Part shown: positions 14,349-25,427 of the stretch, one piece after another
Layout: each line of letters begins with the position of its first letter
Numbering within the stretch: position 1 is the stretch's first letter
Assembly (NCBI RefSeq): GCF_020085105.1
Contig: NC_058063.1
Location: 12,429,651-12,493,650 of the forward strand
DNA: 64,000 nucleotides
Direction of reading: 5' to 3'
Source: Siniperca chuatsi
Lineage: Eukaryota; Chordata; Actinopteri; Centrarchiformes; Sinipercidae
Translations under genes and position numbers: made by a program
The notes under the pieces: model-generated
Told to the model about the DNA's origin: nothing
What the model saw: only the letters and a program-made list of their open reading frames with translations
Database searches by the model: none

Positions 14349-16440
14349 ACTGAGATTCAGCTCTGGATCTCTGCCCTGTTTCAAGTCATACCCCACTCTG
14401 ACACCAAGATGCATTTTATAATGATCTCAGAAGAATGGGATGTGGGTTAATCTGTGCGTTTTGCCCTCTGATGGATTAAAGTGCATGTACTCTAAAGTAA
14501 TGACCCTATCTGCTGCATTAAAAGATTTGTTTTTTATCTCTCTAGGGGTTATGGAATTGGTTTGAAAAAGGTCAACCAGAAAGATGTGTATAGCACAACA
14601 TATGTTTGGTTCAAAGTAACTTAACACCAAGCTAAAAAGCTGTGTCCCAGTTTCATATTACACATGAATTATTTCCAGGTTATGAATATGTAGTGAGACG
14701 ACATTGGAATAGAACAATTGTGGTACTCTCCAAGTTAATTGCTGACATTTAGGAATGCAGCAAGATCGCTTCAAGGAGAGTTTGATAGGGCAAGAAACAT
14801 TAGCAGTCAACATGATCAGACAGGATTTAAACAAGTCCCCAGGTTACTCAAACTTACTTGGAAGAGAAAATTGGGTCAACCGATTAAATTATTACTCAAA
14901 CAGGTTCAACAGAAGCATAACTATACACACATCACATTTTTAAACATTTTGATCTGACTGGAACTGTAATAAACAGAAAATGTTAAAGTATACTAAAAAA
15001 TGTTAGAATGTGTGCTAAATTTGCTTGATTCCTGAGTATGTTGTTGATTATTGTTAACTGGCTGAAAACAAAAAGGCAGTGTGTTTGAAATTCGCAAATT
15101 GATTGATGTCCACCGGCATGCATCTTGCATAATTTCCTGCATACTATTGAGATTATTATATACAGTAGTACATAATATATATTATATTAAGTATGTGGTA
15201 TGGAATTGGGACACCCCTTTTGTTTCAGTGACGTCTTCTAGTTTACATTTTCAAGTCTATCGCACCTGAGATCACACCCAGAATTACTTTGGTCTGTTGA
15301 CATTTCCCCTTTGTTGCACTCATAAAAACACCTGACAATACAGTTCAGGTGAACTGAACACACCCTGAGTATGTTTCCATGGCACTGCAGCAAGACAAAA
15401 ACCTTGTATGCAACCATAATATTTATTTTGACAGAGGATTGCTATTGTGTAATCAGTCTTTTACTTCTGCTGCTTCAAAACATAGTCTGTGAATGTGGGC
15501 GGCAAGTACAGTGAGCGAGACAACAACTTATTACTTTATTTATGTTTCTGTTTGATTTCTGTCCCTTTTTTTTAAACTAAAGTGACATTTATTTATTCAT
15601 GGCCATTATTAAGGTCAGTCTGTGTTTGTTTATAATTTCTTTACCCAATGCATTGTTTTCTTTGCTATTTTCAAGCATATTTTTAACGTTTTGAAAAGAT
15701 CATTTTTTTCAACATAGTAGTGGTTTTTTTCACCATTTCTTGTTTGGTTTCGTTGCCCTTACATGCTCATATAAATTGGTTTCCACATGCTTTTGTGAAT
15801 TCAGTTGTGTTTGTTTATATGTATTTAATTTATATGTGTTCCTTTATATGTGTTTTTATTGATTTATCACCATTTCAATTCAACAGGATTTAAGGGAAAT
15901 AGTGTTTCCCTGTTAGGCATTATGAATGTAATTTAAAGGCCATATTGTGATAAAGTACAGTATTCCTTTGCACTTAAATTATTGTTGAACATATTCTGAA
16001 TATTGCTGTAGTGGTCAGTAGTGAATTTCTATTTTTTGATCATGTAAACGTCCCAAAAAATATACTTTTAGAAAAAAACGTACCCTAAAAGCCATGCAAT
16101 GTTTCCAGAAATATATAAATTACCACCAGTCAGACAGTTTCATAAAACAAAAGAATGTCTGAATTGAAGCACTGTGTGTTGTCTGATAGGTCTCATGATA
16201 AATCAGTTGTATTTTGCATATTCAGCCATTTAATTCAAGAAACTGTTCTATCCCTGCATCCAGTGTAGCATAAATATAACAGCAAATGTCACTGTATGAC
16301 TGTGCTTTTGTGAATCTACAGTGAATGTGTTGTTCATTCTCCAGTTGTGCGCTAAAACAGTTAATAATTGTAGCCCACACTTAAATATTGTCAGTGTATG
16401 AGAGCGTGCAAGTGCGTGTTCCAAGCAACTGCTGTCATTT
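14349..16440 (+). other. Probable cldnd1 3' UTR, no coding content seen
   Basis: AT-rich sequence with no long conserved frame. It lies between the cldnd1 stop and the + strand AATAAA at 16442. An internal polyadenylation site could make the UTR shorter. Confidence 0.4.
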
Positions 16441-16441
16441 C

Positions 16442-16447
16442 AATAAA
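16442..16447 (+). terminator. Likely distal polyadenylation signal of cldnd1
   Basis: AATAAA on the + strand, about 2.1 kb after the cldnd1 stop. The stretch 14349-16440 holds no other gene and is probably the 3' UTR. The opposite-strand signal of acy3 lies only about 20 bp further on. Confidence 0.45.
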
Positions 16448-16465
16448 AGTAACATTTTAGTAAAG

Positions 16466-16471
16466 TTTATT
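16466..16471 (-). terminator. Likely polyadenylation signal of acy3
   Basis: AATAAA on the - strand (TTTATT on +), about 50 bp downstream of the acy3 stop codon at 16520-16522. It would give a very short 3' UTR that overlaps the end of the cldnd1 transcript. Confidence 0.45.
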
Positions 16472-16519
16472 TCATCGTCACATCAGTCTCATCATGTCAG
16501 GTGTTTTAAAAGGCCATCC

Positions 16520-19500
16520 TCACTCTTCTTCTGATGCAAATCCCTGTTCGTTAGCTTGTTGCTCCTGCTCTGTCTGTACCCGGATTGCAGGAATCACCAC
16601 ACGCCTTTTTCTTGCCAGGGAGAGAGCGATGCCCTTCTCGTAATAAGCACACTCATTGATGAAGAAAGGATAAAGAGGTTCATTGCCTTCATACCTCAGT
16701 GTTTCACCTGAGAAAGTCTGGAACAGTGGGTCTTCAGGGTGGAGCAGGCAGAAGTCTCGGTCCTGTGGGGAAGGACAGCGGATTAGGTTGATTGCTAATG
16801 AGCAACACCTGTGAGATTTAGGCAATCTTCACTTATGTGAGGTTAAAGCAGCTGGGCAGCAAAGAGTAGGTTGAAAGAGGCTGTATACTGTAGTTGTTGA
16901 AAAAAGCAACAACTGCTAAATGATTAAAAGAATAATTTTAAAAGTTGGACATTTTAGTAAACTAGAGGCCAGCAGATGCAGGGCTGTAGCCAGGACTTAA
17001 AAAATACTGAGGTCATGAGCCTAAGCATTCCCCATCCCAAGAAAATTAGATGACAAAAGGTAAAAATCTGTTGTGGTTTTACTGTGAATTACGGGCTACT
17101 GTGTTTCATGACTACAAGTTTTACTCTTCTTTTTTGGAAATAATGGTCTATAAATATGTTGAACTGAATTTGTACCATTCACTTTTGAGTAGAAGAACCA
17201 CAATTTTGGTAATTTCATTTATTTAGTAGTTCAACTTTGTGATTTAAAAAAAATCACCACTTGTGTGGCAGTTTCAACGGAATCTACTAATTTACAATTC
17301 CTGCTATTCATGCCAGTCACGAACATAGTCACAGACAAAGTATTATCAGGCACTATTATCAAATACTTTAAACTCAACTCACCTGTTTCTATTCCTGTTT
17401 AGTAATGATTTTATCACTATGCTCTAGAAATCAAAGTATGAAGACAGGTGCATATATGTTACTTTATTACAAATGTTACAAAATACAAGAATAGAAATTT
17501 ACAGTATGAAATGAAAACAATGTAATTATGTGATGTGGTGATCACACTGCAGGTAATAAATGTAACCAGTACCCTGCACTTTCAATAATACATTGCACCA
17601 TCATTTGGACAGTTGAACTTTAGATAATAGAAAAAATGGGTAAGACTTAACTTTATGGGTCAGTAATTTCCACATAATTCCTACAAAGAATTGTCATTTG
17701 GCTCCAAGCATTGGGAAAGATTTTAGGGATAAATTTTGATCTGCACTCAAAACTAATCTATCTGATTTTATTCATAATGAACATTAACAGGGTGCCCCAG
17801 CGATTTAGTATTGCACTTCCATAAAGCCTGAAAAAAATGTTTTGAAAATATGATCAGGGTTTCCTGTTTGATGTACAAGTAACCGGCCATTTTAAATCCA
17901 TGTTAGTAATGCCTGGATGTCCCTCATGGTTGTGTGTACTGATTAAAGATCATGACCGCAGGGAAATTGTTGTGATACTTCAAATCTCACTGACTCACAT
18001 GATTGCTGCAACAAACCTACAACCCTAAAAATGACTGCAGATCTCAATCACCACTTGTGTGGATGAAACTACATTGTGAAATTCACAATGCCTGCTATTC
18101 ATGTCAGTCACGAACATAGTCACGGACAAAGTATTATCAGGCACTATTATCAAATACTCAACCCACCTGTTTCTATTCCTGTTTTCTACTGATTTTATCA
18201 CTGTTACAAATTCCTAGCAACAACAAGACTAGTTATGTTAGCAATTAATTGAAATGAATATATTGGAAGTGTAGCAGTTGAACACTATTTTATCTGTAAT
18301 TAATACCAAATTACATATTTCTCTCTATAACCCTTCCAAGGAAATTATTCAGAAAATATAGACATATCAAATAAAGTGTTACTATAAAAAAAAAGATTTG
18401 ATGAGTCATCCAGTGGAGTTCCCGGTTAAAGAAGATTTACTGGACGCCTTCATCTAACAATGTGAATTATCAGCTGTTAATTATAGTTTTAATGGTATGA
18501 AAACCATGTTGTGGACAGTTGGTTTCATGATTGCTCTTTGCCATTTTACAGAAAGAGGCCCCACCCTGTGCTGTGAACACAAAGCTGTAAAAGGAAATGC
18601 AGAAGAGCAGAACGCAGATGGAAGAAATCAGGTCTCCAGGTCCACTTTGTGGCTATGAAAGAGTTATTACTCCTTTATAATAGGATGGTGAAAGATGCAA
18701 GAACATGTCATTTCTCTGCACTTATTTCTGCCCATCAGCACAAGCCCAGATTTCTGTTTAAGACTGTGGATCAGTTAGTTAACCCTGACTGATGCTGATT
18801 GTGAAAAGTTTCTTTTGCACTTTGCTGGAAAGGTGGAGTTAATATCATCTGATATCACCCCCAATCCTGCCTTTTTAGATGTGGATCACCCGCTCAGGGA
18901 TTCTTTGAGCAATTCTTCTGCTGTTACTCTGCCTGAACTCGCAGACATCATGTCCCAACTAGGTTTTTATTGGAAGTTACGGATGGTATTGCGCCCCTTT
19001 TGCTAATTATTTTTAACAACTTGCTGTATATATGATTCTTGAAAAACTTGTATCTAAGCAGCTTCTTGCTGCTGTGGAAAACAATAATACCTTTGAAAAG
19101 TCAGCACCACAGCACTGAGACAGCCCTTCTCAAAGTCACTAATGACCTTTTTTTAATGAATGCAGATGCAGGCATGTGTTCAATTCTTGTGCTGCTGGAC
19201 TTAAGTGCTGCCTTTGACAATATTGATCATGGCATTCTTTTAGATAGACTGAGGCACTGGGTGGGCATATCTGGCACTGCACTAGACTGGTTCTCATCTT
19301 ATCTGTCCAACAGGAAATTCTGTGTCAGCATTAAAAACTTAATGTCATCCTTTTCCCATATCAAGTACAGTGTGCCTCAAGGTTCATACATGCTTCCCTT
19401 GGGTAATGTCATCTGCAGACATGGTATTTCTTTTCATTGTTATGCAGATGACACACAGTTGTACCTCCCTGTTAAGCCCACTGATCATAGTATGCTGAGT

Positions 19501-20442
19501 TCTCTGCAGGACTGCCTGTTTGACATAAAAAACTGGTTGTCGATACATTTTCTTCAGCTCAACTCAAATAAAACTGAAATCCTTGTTATTGGCCCTCAGT
19601 ACATCACTAAACAAATACTGCCATCTACTGGTAACCTGTCACAACATATCAAGCCTGTTGCAAGAAATCTGCATGTCCTGTTTGATAGCAATATATGTTT
19701 TGAGCAACATATCACTAAGCTTGTCCAATTATGTTTTTATCACCTCAGAAACATTGCAAAAATCCAATCTATTTTAAATCTTAGTGATGCAGAAACTGTT
19801 GTACATGCTCTTATCTCCTCACGCCTCGATTATTGTAACAGCCTGTTCACTTGTCTTAATCAAAAAACTTTGACACGACTGCAGACTCTACAAAACTCAG
19901 CTGCTAGGCTGCTAACCAGGACCAAGAGGTACGATCACATCACACCTGTTTTAGCCTCTTTACATTGGCTCCCTGTTTGTTTTAGGATTGATTTTAAGAT
20001 CTTGTTGATTACTTTTAAGGCTCTTCATGGCCTGGCCCCAGACTATATTTTAGAAGTTGTAATCCTTTATGAACCTTCACATAGTTTGAGATCTTCGGGC
20101 AAGGGTCTTCTGTCTGTTCCTGAGTCCAGGAACAGACTAAGGTGGACAGAGCTTTTGCCATCAGGGCCCCGAGGCTCTGGAACAACTTGCCCGAAGAAAT
20201 TAGGTTGTCTGAGTCAGTGTCTTTGTTTAAGTCTCTTCTCAAAACACGTTTTTATCGGAAAGCATATCCTGATTTTACCTGAACTGGCTGTTTATTTTAT
20301 TGCTTTTGTGTATTTTATTTCTATATTTCATCATTCATTGTGTATTTTATTTCTCTTGTTGTGAAGCACTTTGTACTTTGTTTTGATAAGTGCTCTATAA
20401 ATAGTAAATATAAATATATAATATAAAGTATAATAAAAAGTT

Positions 20443-20488
<46 letters not shown>

Positions 20489-21790
20489 GTGGTATTCTGC
20501 AATGAAAATGGGCAACTTCTTTCATTAAAGCTTGGAGCCACAAATATGTTTCAGACTGTACCTGGAGTTGAGGATGAATGGCTGCTGTGATGTTGCGAGT
20601 CTTGCTGTCTCTCGGGTAGTCGATGTGTTTAATCATGGTGAACACATCCACAAATCCTCCTTCAAAAATAGTGCCTGAAAATAAAAGCAGAACAAGCAAA
20701 ACAGAGCTTAAAACAAGACCAAAAAGGGGCATACAAGATGCACAAAGTCTGCAAGACTTGACATTTTGGATTTGTGTAGCAAATCAAAAATTAATTGCAC
20801 CTGAGTTGAAGAAACGGACCCAATCGAGCATGTGCTGCACTCCAACTTTCATTGCTGTATAGATGTTTGACCTCACCACACCGTGAGGTTGGGGGCCAAT
20901 CTCTATGGCTGCAGAAAATTGATTTTAAATGACAAATATTAAATATTATCCAGCATTCAAATGCTTTTGATAAACTGGTGTTATAGTAAAAATTAAAAAC
21001 TTACCAAAGCCATGTTTTCCCACTGAATCAAGGGAATATGATTCCTTATTGGAGACATCAAAATGGATGTACCTCATTGGTGTATCTGGCATCTGACTCT
21101 GAAAATGACATGTCAGACTTAACTTTCTATTTATAGCATTACCAATCTCAATTTTTTGTTCCATTTAAGTGTACCCGATTCTGGAAAGTTTCTCAAAACA
21201 TGTAGAGTGAATTGATTTTACTTGAGTGTGTAGGAACTGTTTATGCTTGCCTGCAGGTGTCTGAATATGTGCAGGCAGATCCAATCGCAGTCTGAGTACG
21301 CGATGAGGCACAGGCCCATGTTGGCGGTGGTGTTGTGGAGGTCGCATACAAGATCCACCGCCTCAGGACTTCCTTTGGGACCCAGCACGGCATTCAGTTC
21401 TCGGGATCTAATCATCTCGTAGGGGGCCTTGTCTGATATGGGACCACTGGGAGACAGAGAAACAATGTGATCACAAACTCATCGTCATCAGAACTGCTAC
21501 CATGAACATCATCACCTCTCAACGCCGCCTTACTTGAGGGTGGCATGGGTGAAGCAGCGGTTCAGGTCGGTGTCGACATATCTGCGGCACTGCTGCATGG
21601 CCCGTGGGTTCGACAGCACCATTTGCACTGACACAGGCTCTTCTTCCTTCTCCTCCTTCTCCACCACTTTCTTCTCCACCTTCAGCAGCTCTTTCACCAA
21701 GTACACCCCAGATAACTCGTTGCCATGTGTACCACCACACACAGCGACCCGGGACAACCTTGGCAAACGCACCACCTCATCTACCTCCAT
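16520..21790 (-). CDS. acy3: Aminoacylase-3 / aspartoacylase-family zinc amidohydrolase
   Basis: Six exons in transcript order: 21790-21534, 21446-21251, 21098-21005, 20908-20801, 20674-20562 and 16762-16520 (TGA). The sum is 1011 nt, 336 residues. The enzyme releases carboxylate from N-acylated amino acids; ACY3 prefers N-acetyl-aromatic substrates and mercapturates. The zinc-binding HGNE (His22, Glu25) and DLHNTT (His123) motifs, the substrate-binding DLNR (75-78) and the catalytic Glu186 in EIGPQPHG are all present. The SYSLDSVGKHGFG stretch fits ACY3 better than ASPA. Exon 1 has a Lys/Glu-rich insert at about residues 37-51, and the C-terminal tail is Glu-rich. The second intron begins with GC rather than GT. 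The last intron is 3.8 kb and holds an L2 LINE. Teleosts have tandem acy3 copies; only one is visible here. ASPA is the main alternative. Confidence 0.93.
17249..18200. repeat. Direct repeat of ~150 bp, two copies ~0.8 kb apart, in acy3 intron 5
   Basis: The segments 17249-17412 and 18047-18200 share long near-identical runs, including AATCACCACTTGTGTGG, TCAGTCACGAACATAGTCAC-type sequence and CACCTGTTTCTATTCCTGTT. The sequence between them is not coding. It could be a local segmental duplication or repeated ends of an unidentified element. Confidence 0.7.
18540..20487 (+). mobile_element. 5'-truncated L2-clade LINE, antisense in acy3 intron 5
   Basis: The open frame 19039-20364 (441 codons) encodes reverse transcriptase motifs: LLDLSAAFDNIDHGILLDRL, SVPQGS, YADDTQLYLP, SSRLDYCNSLF and SLHWLPVCFRIDFKILL. 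They are typical of fish L2/Maui-like LINEs. The linker upstream of RT is recognisable from about 18560 but has several stops. The endonuclease is missing, so the copy is 5'-truncated. After SVPQGS about nine expected residues are absent, so the RT is probably inactive. The 3' end has the family-typical GAAGCACTTTGTACTTTG and a run of TTA repeats at 20445-20487. It lies in the opposite orientation to acy3. Confidence 0.9.
20445..20487 (+). repeat. (TTA)n microsatellite at LINE 3' end
   Basis: About 14 ATT/TTA units directly after the LINE 3' terminal sequence. This fits a simple-repeat tail of the element that later expanded. Confidence 0.9.
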
Positions 21791-23218
21791 CTGACAGAGC
21801 AGGAAGAGATACAGTGGAAAAAGTGTAACAATTTGAAGGTGTATGTAACAAAAATGTTACTGTATATCATGCATCCAGTTTTGAGCAGCACATGCACAAA
21901 TTAGGTTGCATTTTCTCGGTTCATACACTATTCGTATGTCTTTGTATTCAGTATGCATCAATGTCAAATTACACATGTATTTTTGATTTCCCTCTTATTT
22001 CACCCAGTGGGAGATAGCAGTTACTCCAGTGGTGATGTCACTGAGTACACTGTAGACAACACGGCAACACTAAGCACAGATATTGATTTGTGAAACCTTA
22101 CCTCGCTTTTCTGGCTTGCGGAAAACTGTAAAGGGGCAGTTCCGGCTTTAAACCCTAGAAATGTACCGCACTCTAAAGCAGCACTGAGATTACAAGTCTG
22201 TTTAAAGTCTCTTAACTGAGGAGGAAAGCTTGAGGTAAAACAGACTGAACTGTCAGCTCCACATTCACAAACAAGAGATGAAATGAATGACGAGGTATCA
22301 TACTGTACATCTTAACCACTCTACCCTGGCCGTTACCTTTCTCTTCCCTCTCCCTCTGCCGTTTACCCTCTTCCACCCTCTCCCAGGCTTTCATGCAATT
22401 TCACTGATTCAGCATTCCCATCCCTCCCTCTGTACAGGCTGTAGCCGCCTGTTATGCAAACTCTCACCGTCTCTCTACCACCTCTTGTCCACTGCACTGC
22501 ACTGTACTACACTGTATCGTAGGCAGGGTGTGTCCTGAGTGTGATGTGGTGCATCGATTGCTTCCTTTGCTCCCACCAGCTGTGAGATCCGCCGAACCCT
22601 AAGCCCCTCCCCAACTTTCCCCAACTCCCTGTTTCTCTCTGCCCCATGTATAGGATGGTAGGTTCCAGTCTGCCTTTCAAAAAATTGGCTCAAAATAAAT
22701 CTGCTGGCATGACACAGCAGGAGAGGCGCCTGTGGTGTGTACAGTGAAAGAAACAGCTCTACTTCCAGGGAAAATAACAAGAGAATCAGCTGGTGATTTA
22801 AAGAGAAGATAAATTTAAACCTAAACTGTAATACAAGTAGATTGACTGCTCAAGAAAAAGTTAGCAGGTTACATCGTGTGTTAATACCCATTTTTCAGAA
22901 TGGCAACTATGTTCTCTTTCTTTGAAATACCTAATTTCTGTATTTAGTATGTTTTATTTATATTTATTGAAAGTCCACATCTTTTTAAATTTTTATACTC
23001 TGTTGTAGAATTGTTTGCTGCTGTGTACTATAGCCTGACCACTACTGGATTTTAAAGACCAATACCAACATCAATATGTATGTAAGCCGATATTCTTTTT
23101 TTTTTACTCTCTGAAATATACAAATATTTTTGATAAAGATGCCCTAAATTTGGTTTTTAAGGACTTGTGACCAAGATATGTACTTAAGACATTTGACAGT
23201 TTAACCAAAGTCTACAGC
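21791..23218. other. acy3 upstream region, no gene recognised
   Basis: Should hold the acy3 promoter and any 5' non-coding exon. I see a pyrimidine-rich tract near 22320-22400 and no conserved frame. No TATA box or CpG cluster stands out. Confidence 0.4.
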
Positions 23219-23484
23219 CATGCTAGCAGCTCTGTGTTGCTATACTTAGGCACAGCTGCGCTTTGAGCTAAAATGCTATAATGTTTACCATGTTCACCAT
23301 CATAGTTTAGTGTGTTAGCATGCTAACATTGGGATCACAAAAGTTACTACAATTCATCCTGAGGAGGACATGAATGTCTGCACCAAATTTCATGACAGTC
23401 CATACAGTAGTTGAGATATTGCAGTCTGGACCAAAGTCGTGGACAGATATTGCCATCCATAGAGCCACATAGCTAGTGTGGCTA
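23219..23484 (+). repeat. Percomorph GCTAGC/GCTAAC-type interspersed repeat
   Basis: Recognisable blocks in order: TGCTAGCAGCTCTGTG, ATGTTTACCATGTTCACCAT, TTAGCATGCTAACATT, AATTCATCCTGAGGAGGACA, ACCAAATTTCATGACAGTCC, and an end near GCCATCCATAGAGCCACAT. This is a high-copy family in percomorph fish. It has no coding content, and its class is not certain. Confidence 0.7.
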
Positions 23485-24212
23485 ATAAAAATAAACTCCA
23501 GTGTTCTAATGGACAAAGTGTAACGTATCAACTATGATACTAAATGCATAACACTTTCAAGGTAAATTTAGAAATTTAACAAAAATCACATGGGATTTGT
23601 ATGTATGTAATTTGCATTAAAATCACATTTTGTTCATATCAGTATATAGTGTAAGTGCATTTTCACAGACTGAGTTAAGATTAACTATTGTACATATAAA
23701 TAACAAAATCAACAGGAACACAGTCAGGGTGCATGTTTTCATTGGTTTTTATAATTTTATTGACAACATACTGTGTCGTCCCATCCATAGCTCCTACTGA
23801 ACATGAGAACAGAAATTGATTTGGCAAATCTTTAATAGTATTACCTAATTAATAAGTAATAGAAATGTTGGAACAAATGAAATTAAAGAACAGTATCAAA
23901 AGTTATTTGTTTGACATCACAGCATTTGTTTATTACAGATTATTTTTCTTTGTTAATACAAAATTCTGAACAATGTCATGTCTCCCCTCTCAGTTAGTAC
24001 GGAAACTCCCTTTTTTTTCTGAAAATGAAGAAAGTCCTCTTAGAAAGTCGTACAATAATATGAGAGGAACCAAAAATACAAGAAAACTACCTTACAGTTA
24101 TCAATACTATATGAATTTCTATACATTTATAAAATCATAGTTATTTTCAATGCTTCTTGGTTTCTTTATTCTTCATTTTTAAGTACACTTACAAACAAAA
24201 TTATGAAATTCA

Positions 24213-24240
24213 CACACACACCCACACACACACACACACA
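24213..24240. repeat. (CA)n microsatellite
   Basis: About 14 CA units with one C interruption, in the probable osbp 3' UTR. Confidence 0.9.
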
Positions 24241-24688
24241 CTCTATATCCCATGTTTTTGGTGTCTAAATGTACTTGCATATGTAAACACCTCAGCAGAT
24301 ACATGAGGGTGTGACGTATATTTTCACCACTGCATTTACTTTTTATTGTTTTCTTTGCTTATTTGTCTGTGTTCCTTTCAACACAAAAATCACACTAAGT
24401 ATCCCACACTTTTTTAAAACCATTTCTACTGCTATGTAACTTAGTTACCATTCACTTTTATCTGCAAAATTGCTAAACGTTAGTCCAATCCTGTGAAAAG
24501 GGGTTATTAATCATTAATAGTTATTGAATAAAACTGCTCTAATCGAGATTTTCTGAAATGTCCACATCATATCCACTCAGGTGTGATCTAAATACAAGTG
24601 AGAGCAGGTTGCTCATTTCTAAGGTGAAGAGAAAGGGTGTTTAGGACTTGTAGCCACATCAAAATGAATTTCCTTCAGGCCTGTAAAG

Positions 24689-24750
24689 GACTTCTTCTAA
24701 CTATAAAACATAACAGTATAGTTCTTCTAACTATAAAACATAACCAGTAT
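24689..24750. repeat. Two-copy 32-bp tandem duplication
   Basis: The block CTTCTAACTATAAAACATAA occurs twice in direct succession with one base of difference nearby. It looks like a recent slippage duplication. Confidence 0.8.
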
Positions 24751-25427
24751 TTCTGACAATCATTTTCTTTTTTAAACACAGTATACTGCACAGTGGCAGT
24801 GTTGTAATGTGATGGAAGAGCAGATATACATTCATACACACAAGCACGCTAGAACCTTCACTTCATTACATTAAGACACTAAATCAGAGACAAACAAGAA
24901 ATCCTCGCTAACATCTTGAAGGCCACCAGTCAACATTTTAATGAAATTATTTTAATCACATTTACATATAAATGTATATATTAACCATGTCTTACCCCCT
25001 TTTTTTAGTTATTACCAAAGCACACAATGCTGTGGATGACAATAGCAACACTACATTATCTCACAGGGTGTTACCAGCACAAAACCTCTTCTGCTCCTGA
25101 TCTGAGAGACTGAACAGACTTGAGCAGAGAGACACAAAGAATGATCTACTGTAGATTTGGAAGCACTGCCCATTCCATTTCCTCACCCTTATGCTCAGCC
25201 TGACCCTGAGTCAAAGCAGCATCAAATTTTCATTTCAGGAGGAGGAAAAACCCTGCTCCCCCTCTGGATCAGACAGCAGTGACCGTCCTGGAAATCTCTT
25301 AGAACAGAGAGCCACTGGAGGGAGGCAGCCGTCCAAGAGGGGGGACAAGCTGGCCTTTGCGGTAGCTGTCCACCAGGCGGCTTCGATGGATCAGTCTCTT
25401 CAGGGAACTTTGCAGTCAATGCCAAGG

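Larger units (their letters stand above)
23485..25427 (-). other. Probable osbp 3' UTR and intergenic sequence
   Basis: AT-rich, no coding frame. It lies downstream of the osbp stop (25428) on the - strand. Several - strand AATAAA hexamers are present, for example near 24343 and 23928, so the true 3' end cannot be picked. It holds a CA repeat at about 24213-24240 and a 32-bp tandem duplication at about 24689-24750. Confidence 0.4.

Noticed and set aside
20331-20732. Asn-run frame on the - strand near the acy3 exon 5
   Set aside because: It is acy3 exon 5 read through its donor into the TTA microsatellite; the Asn run is the microsatellite.
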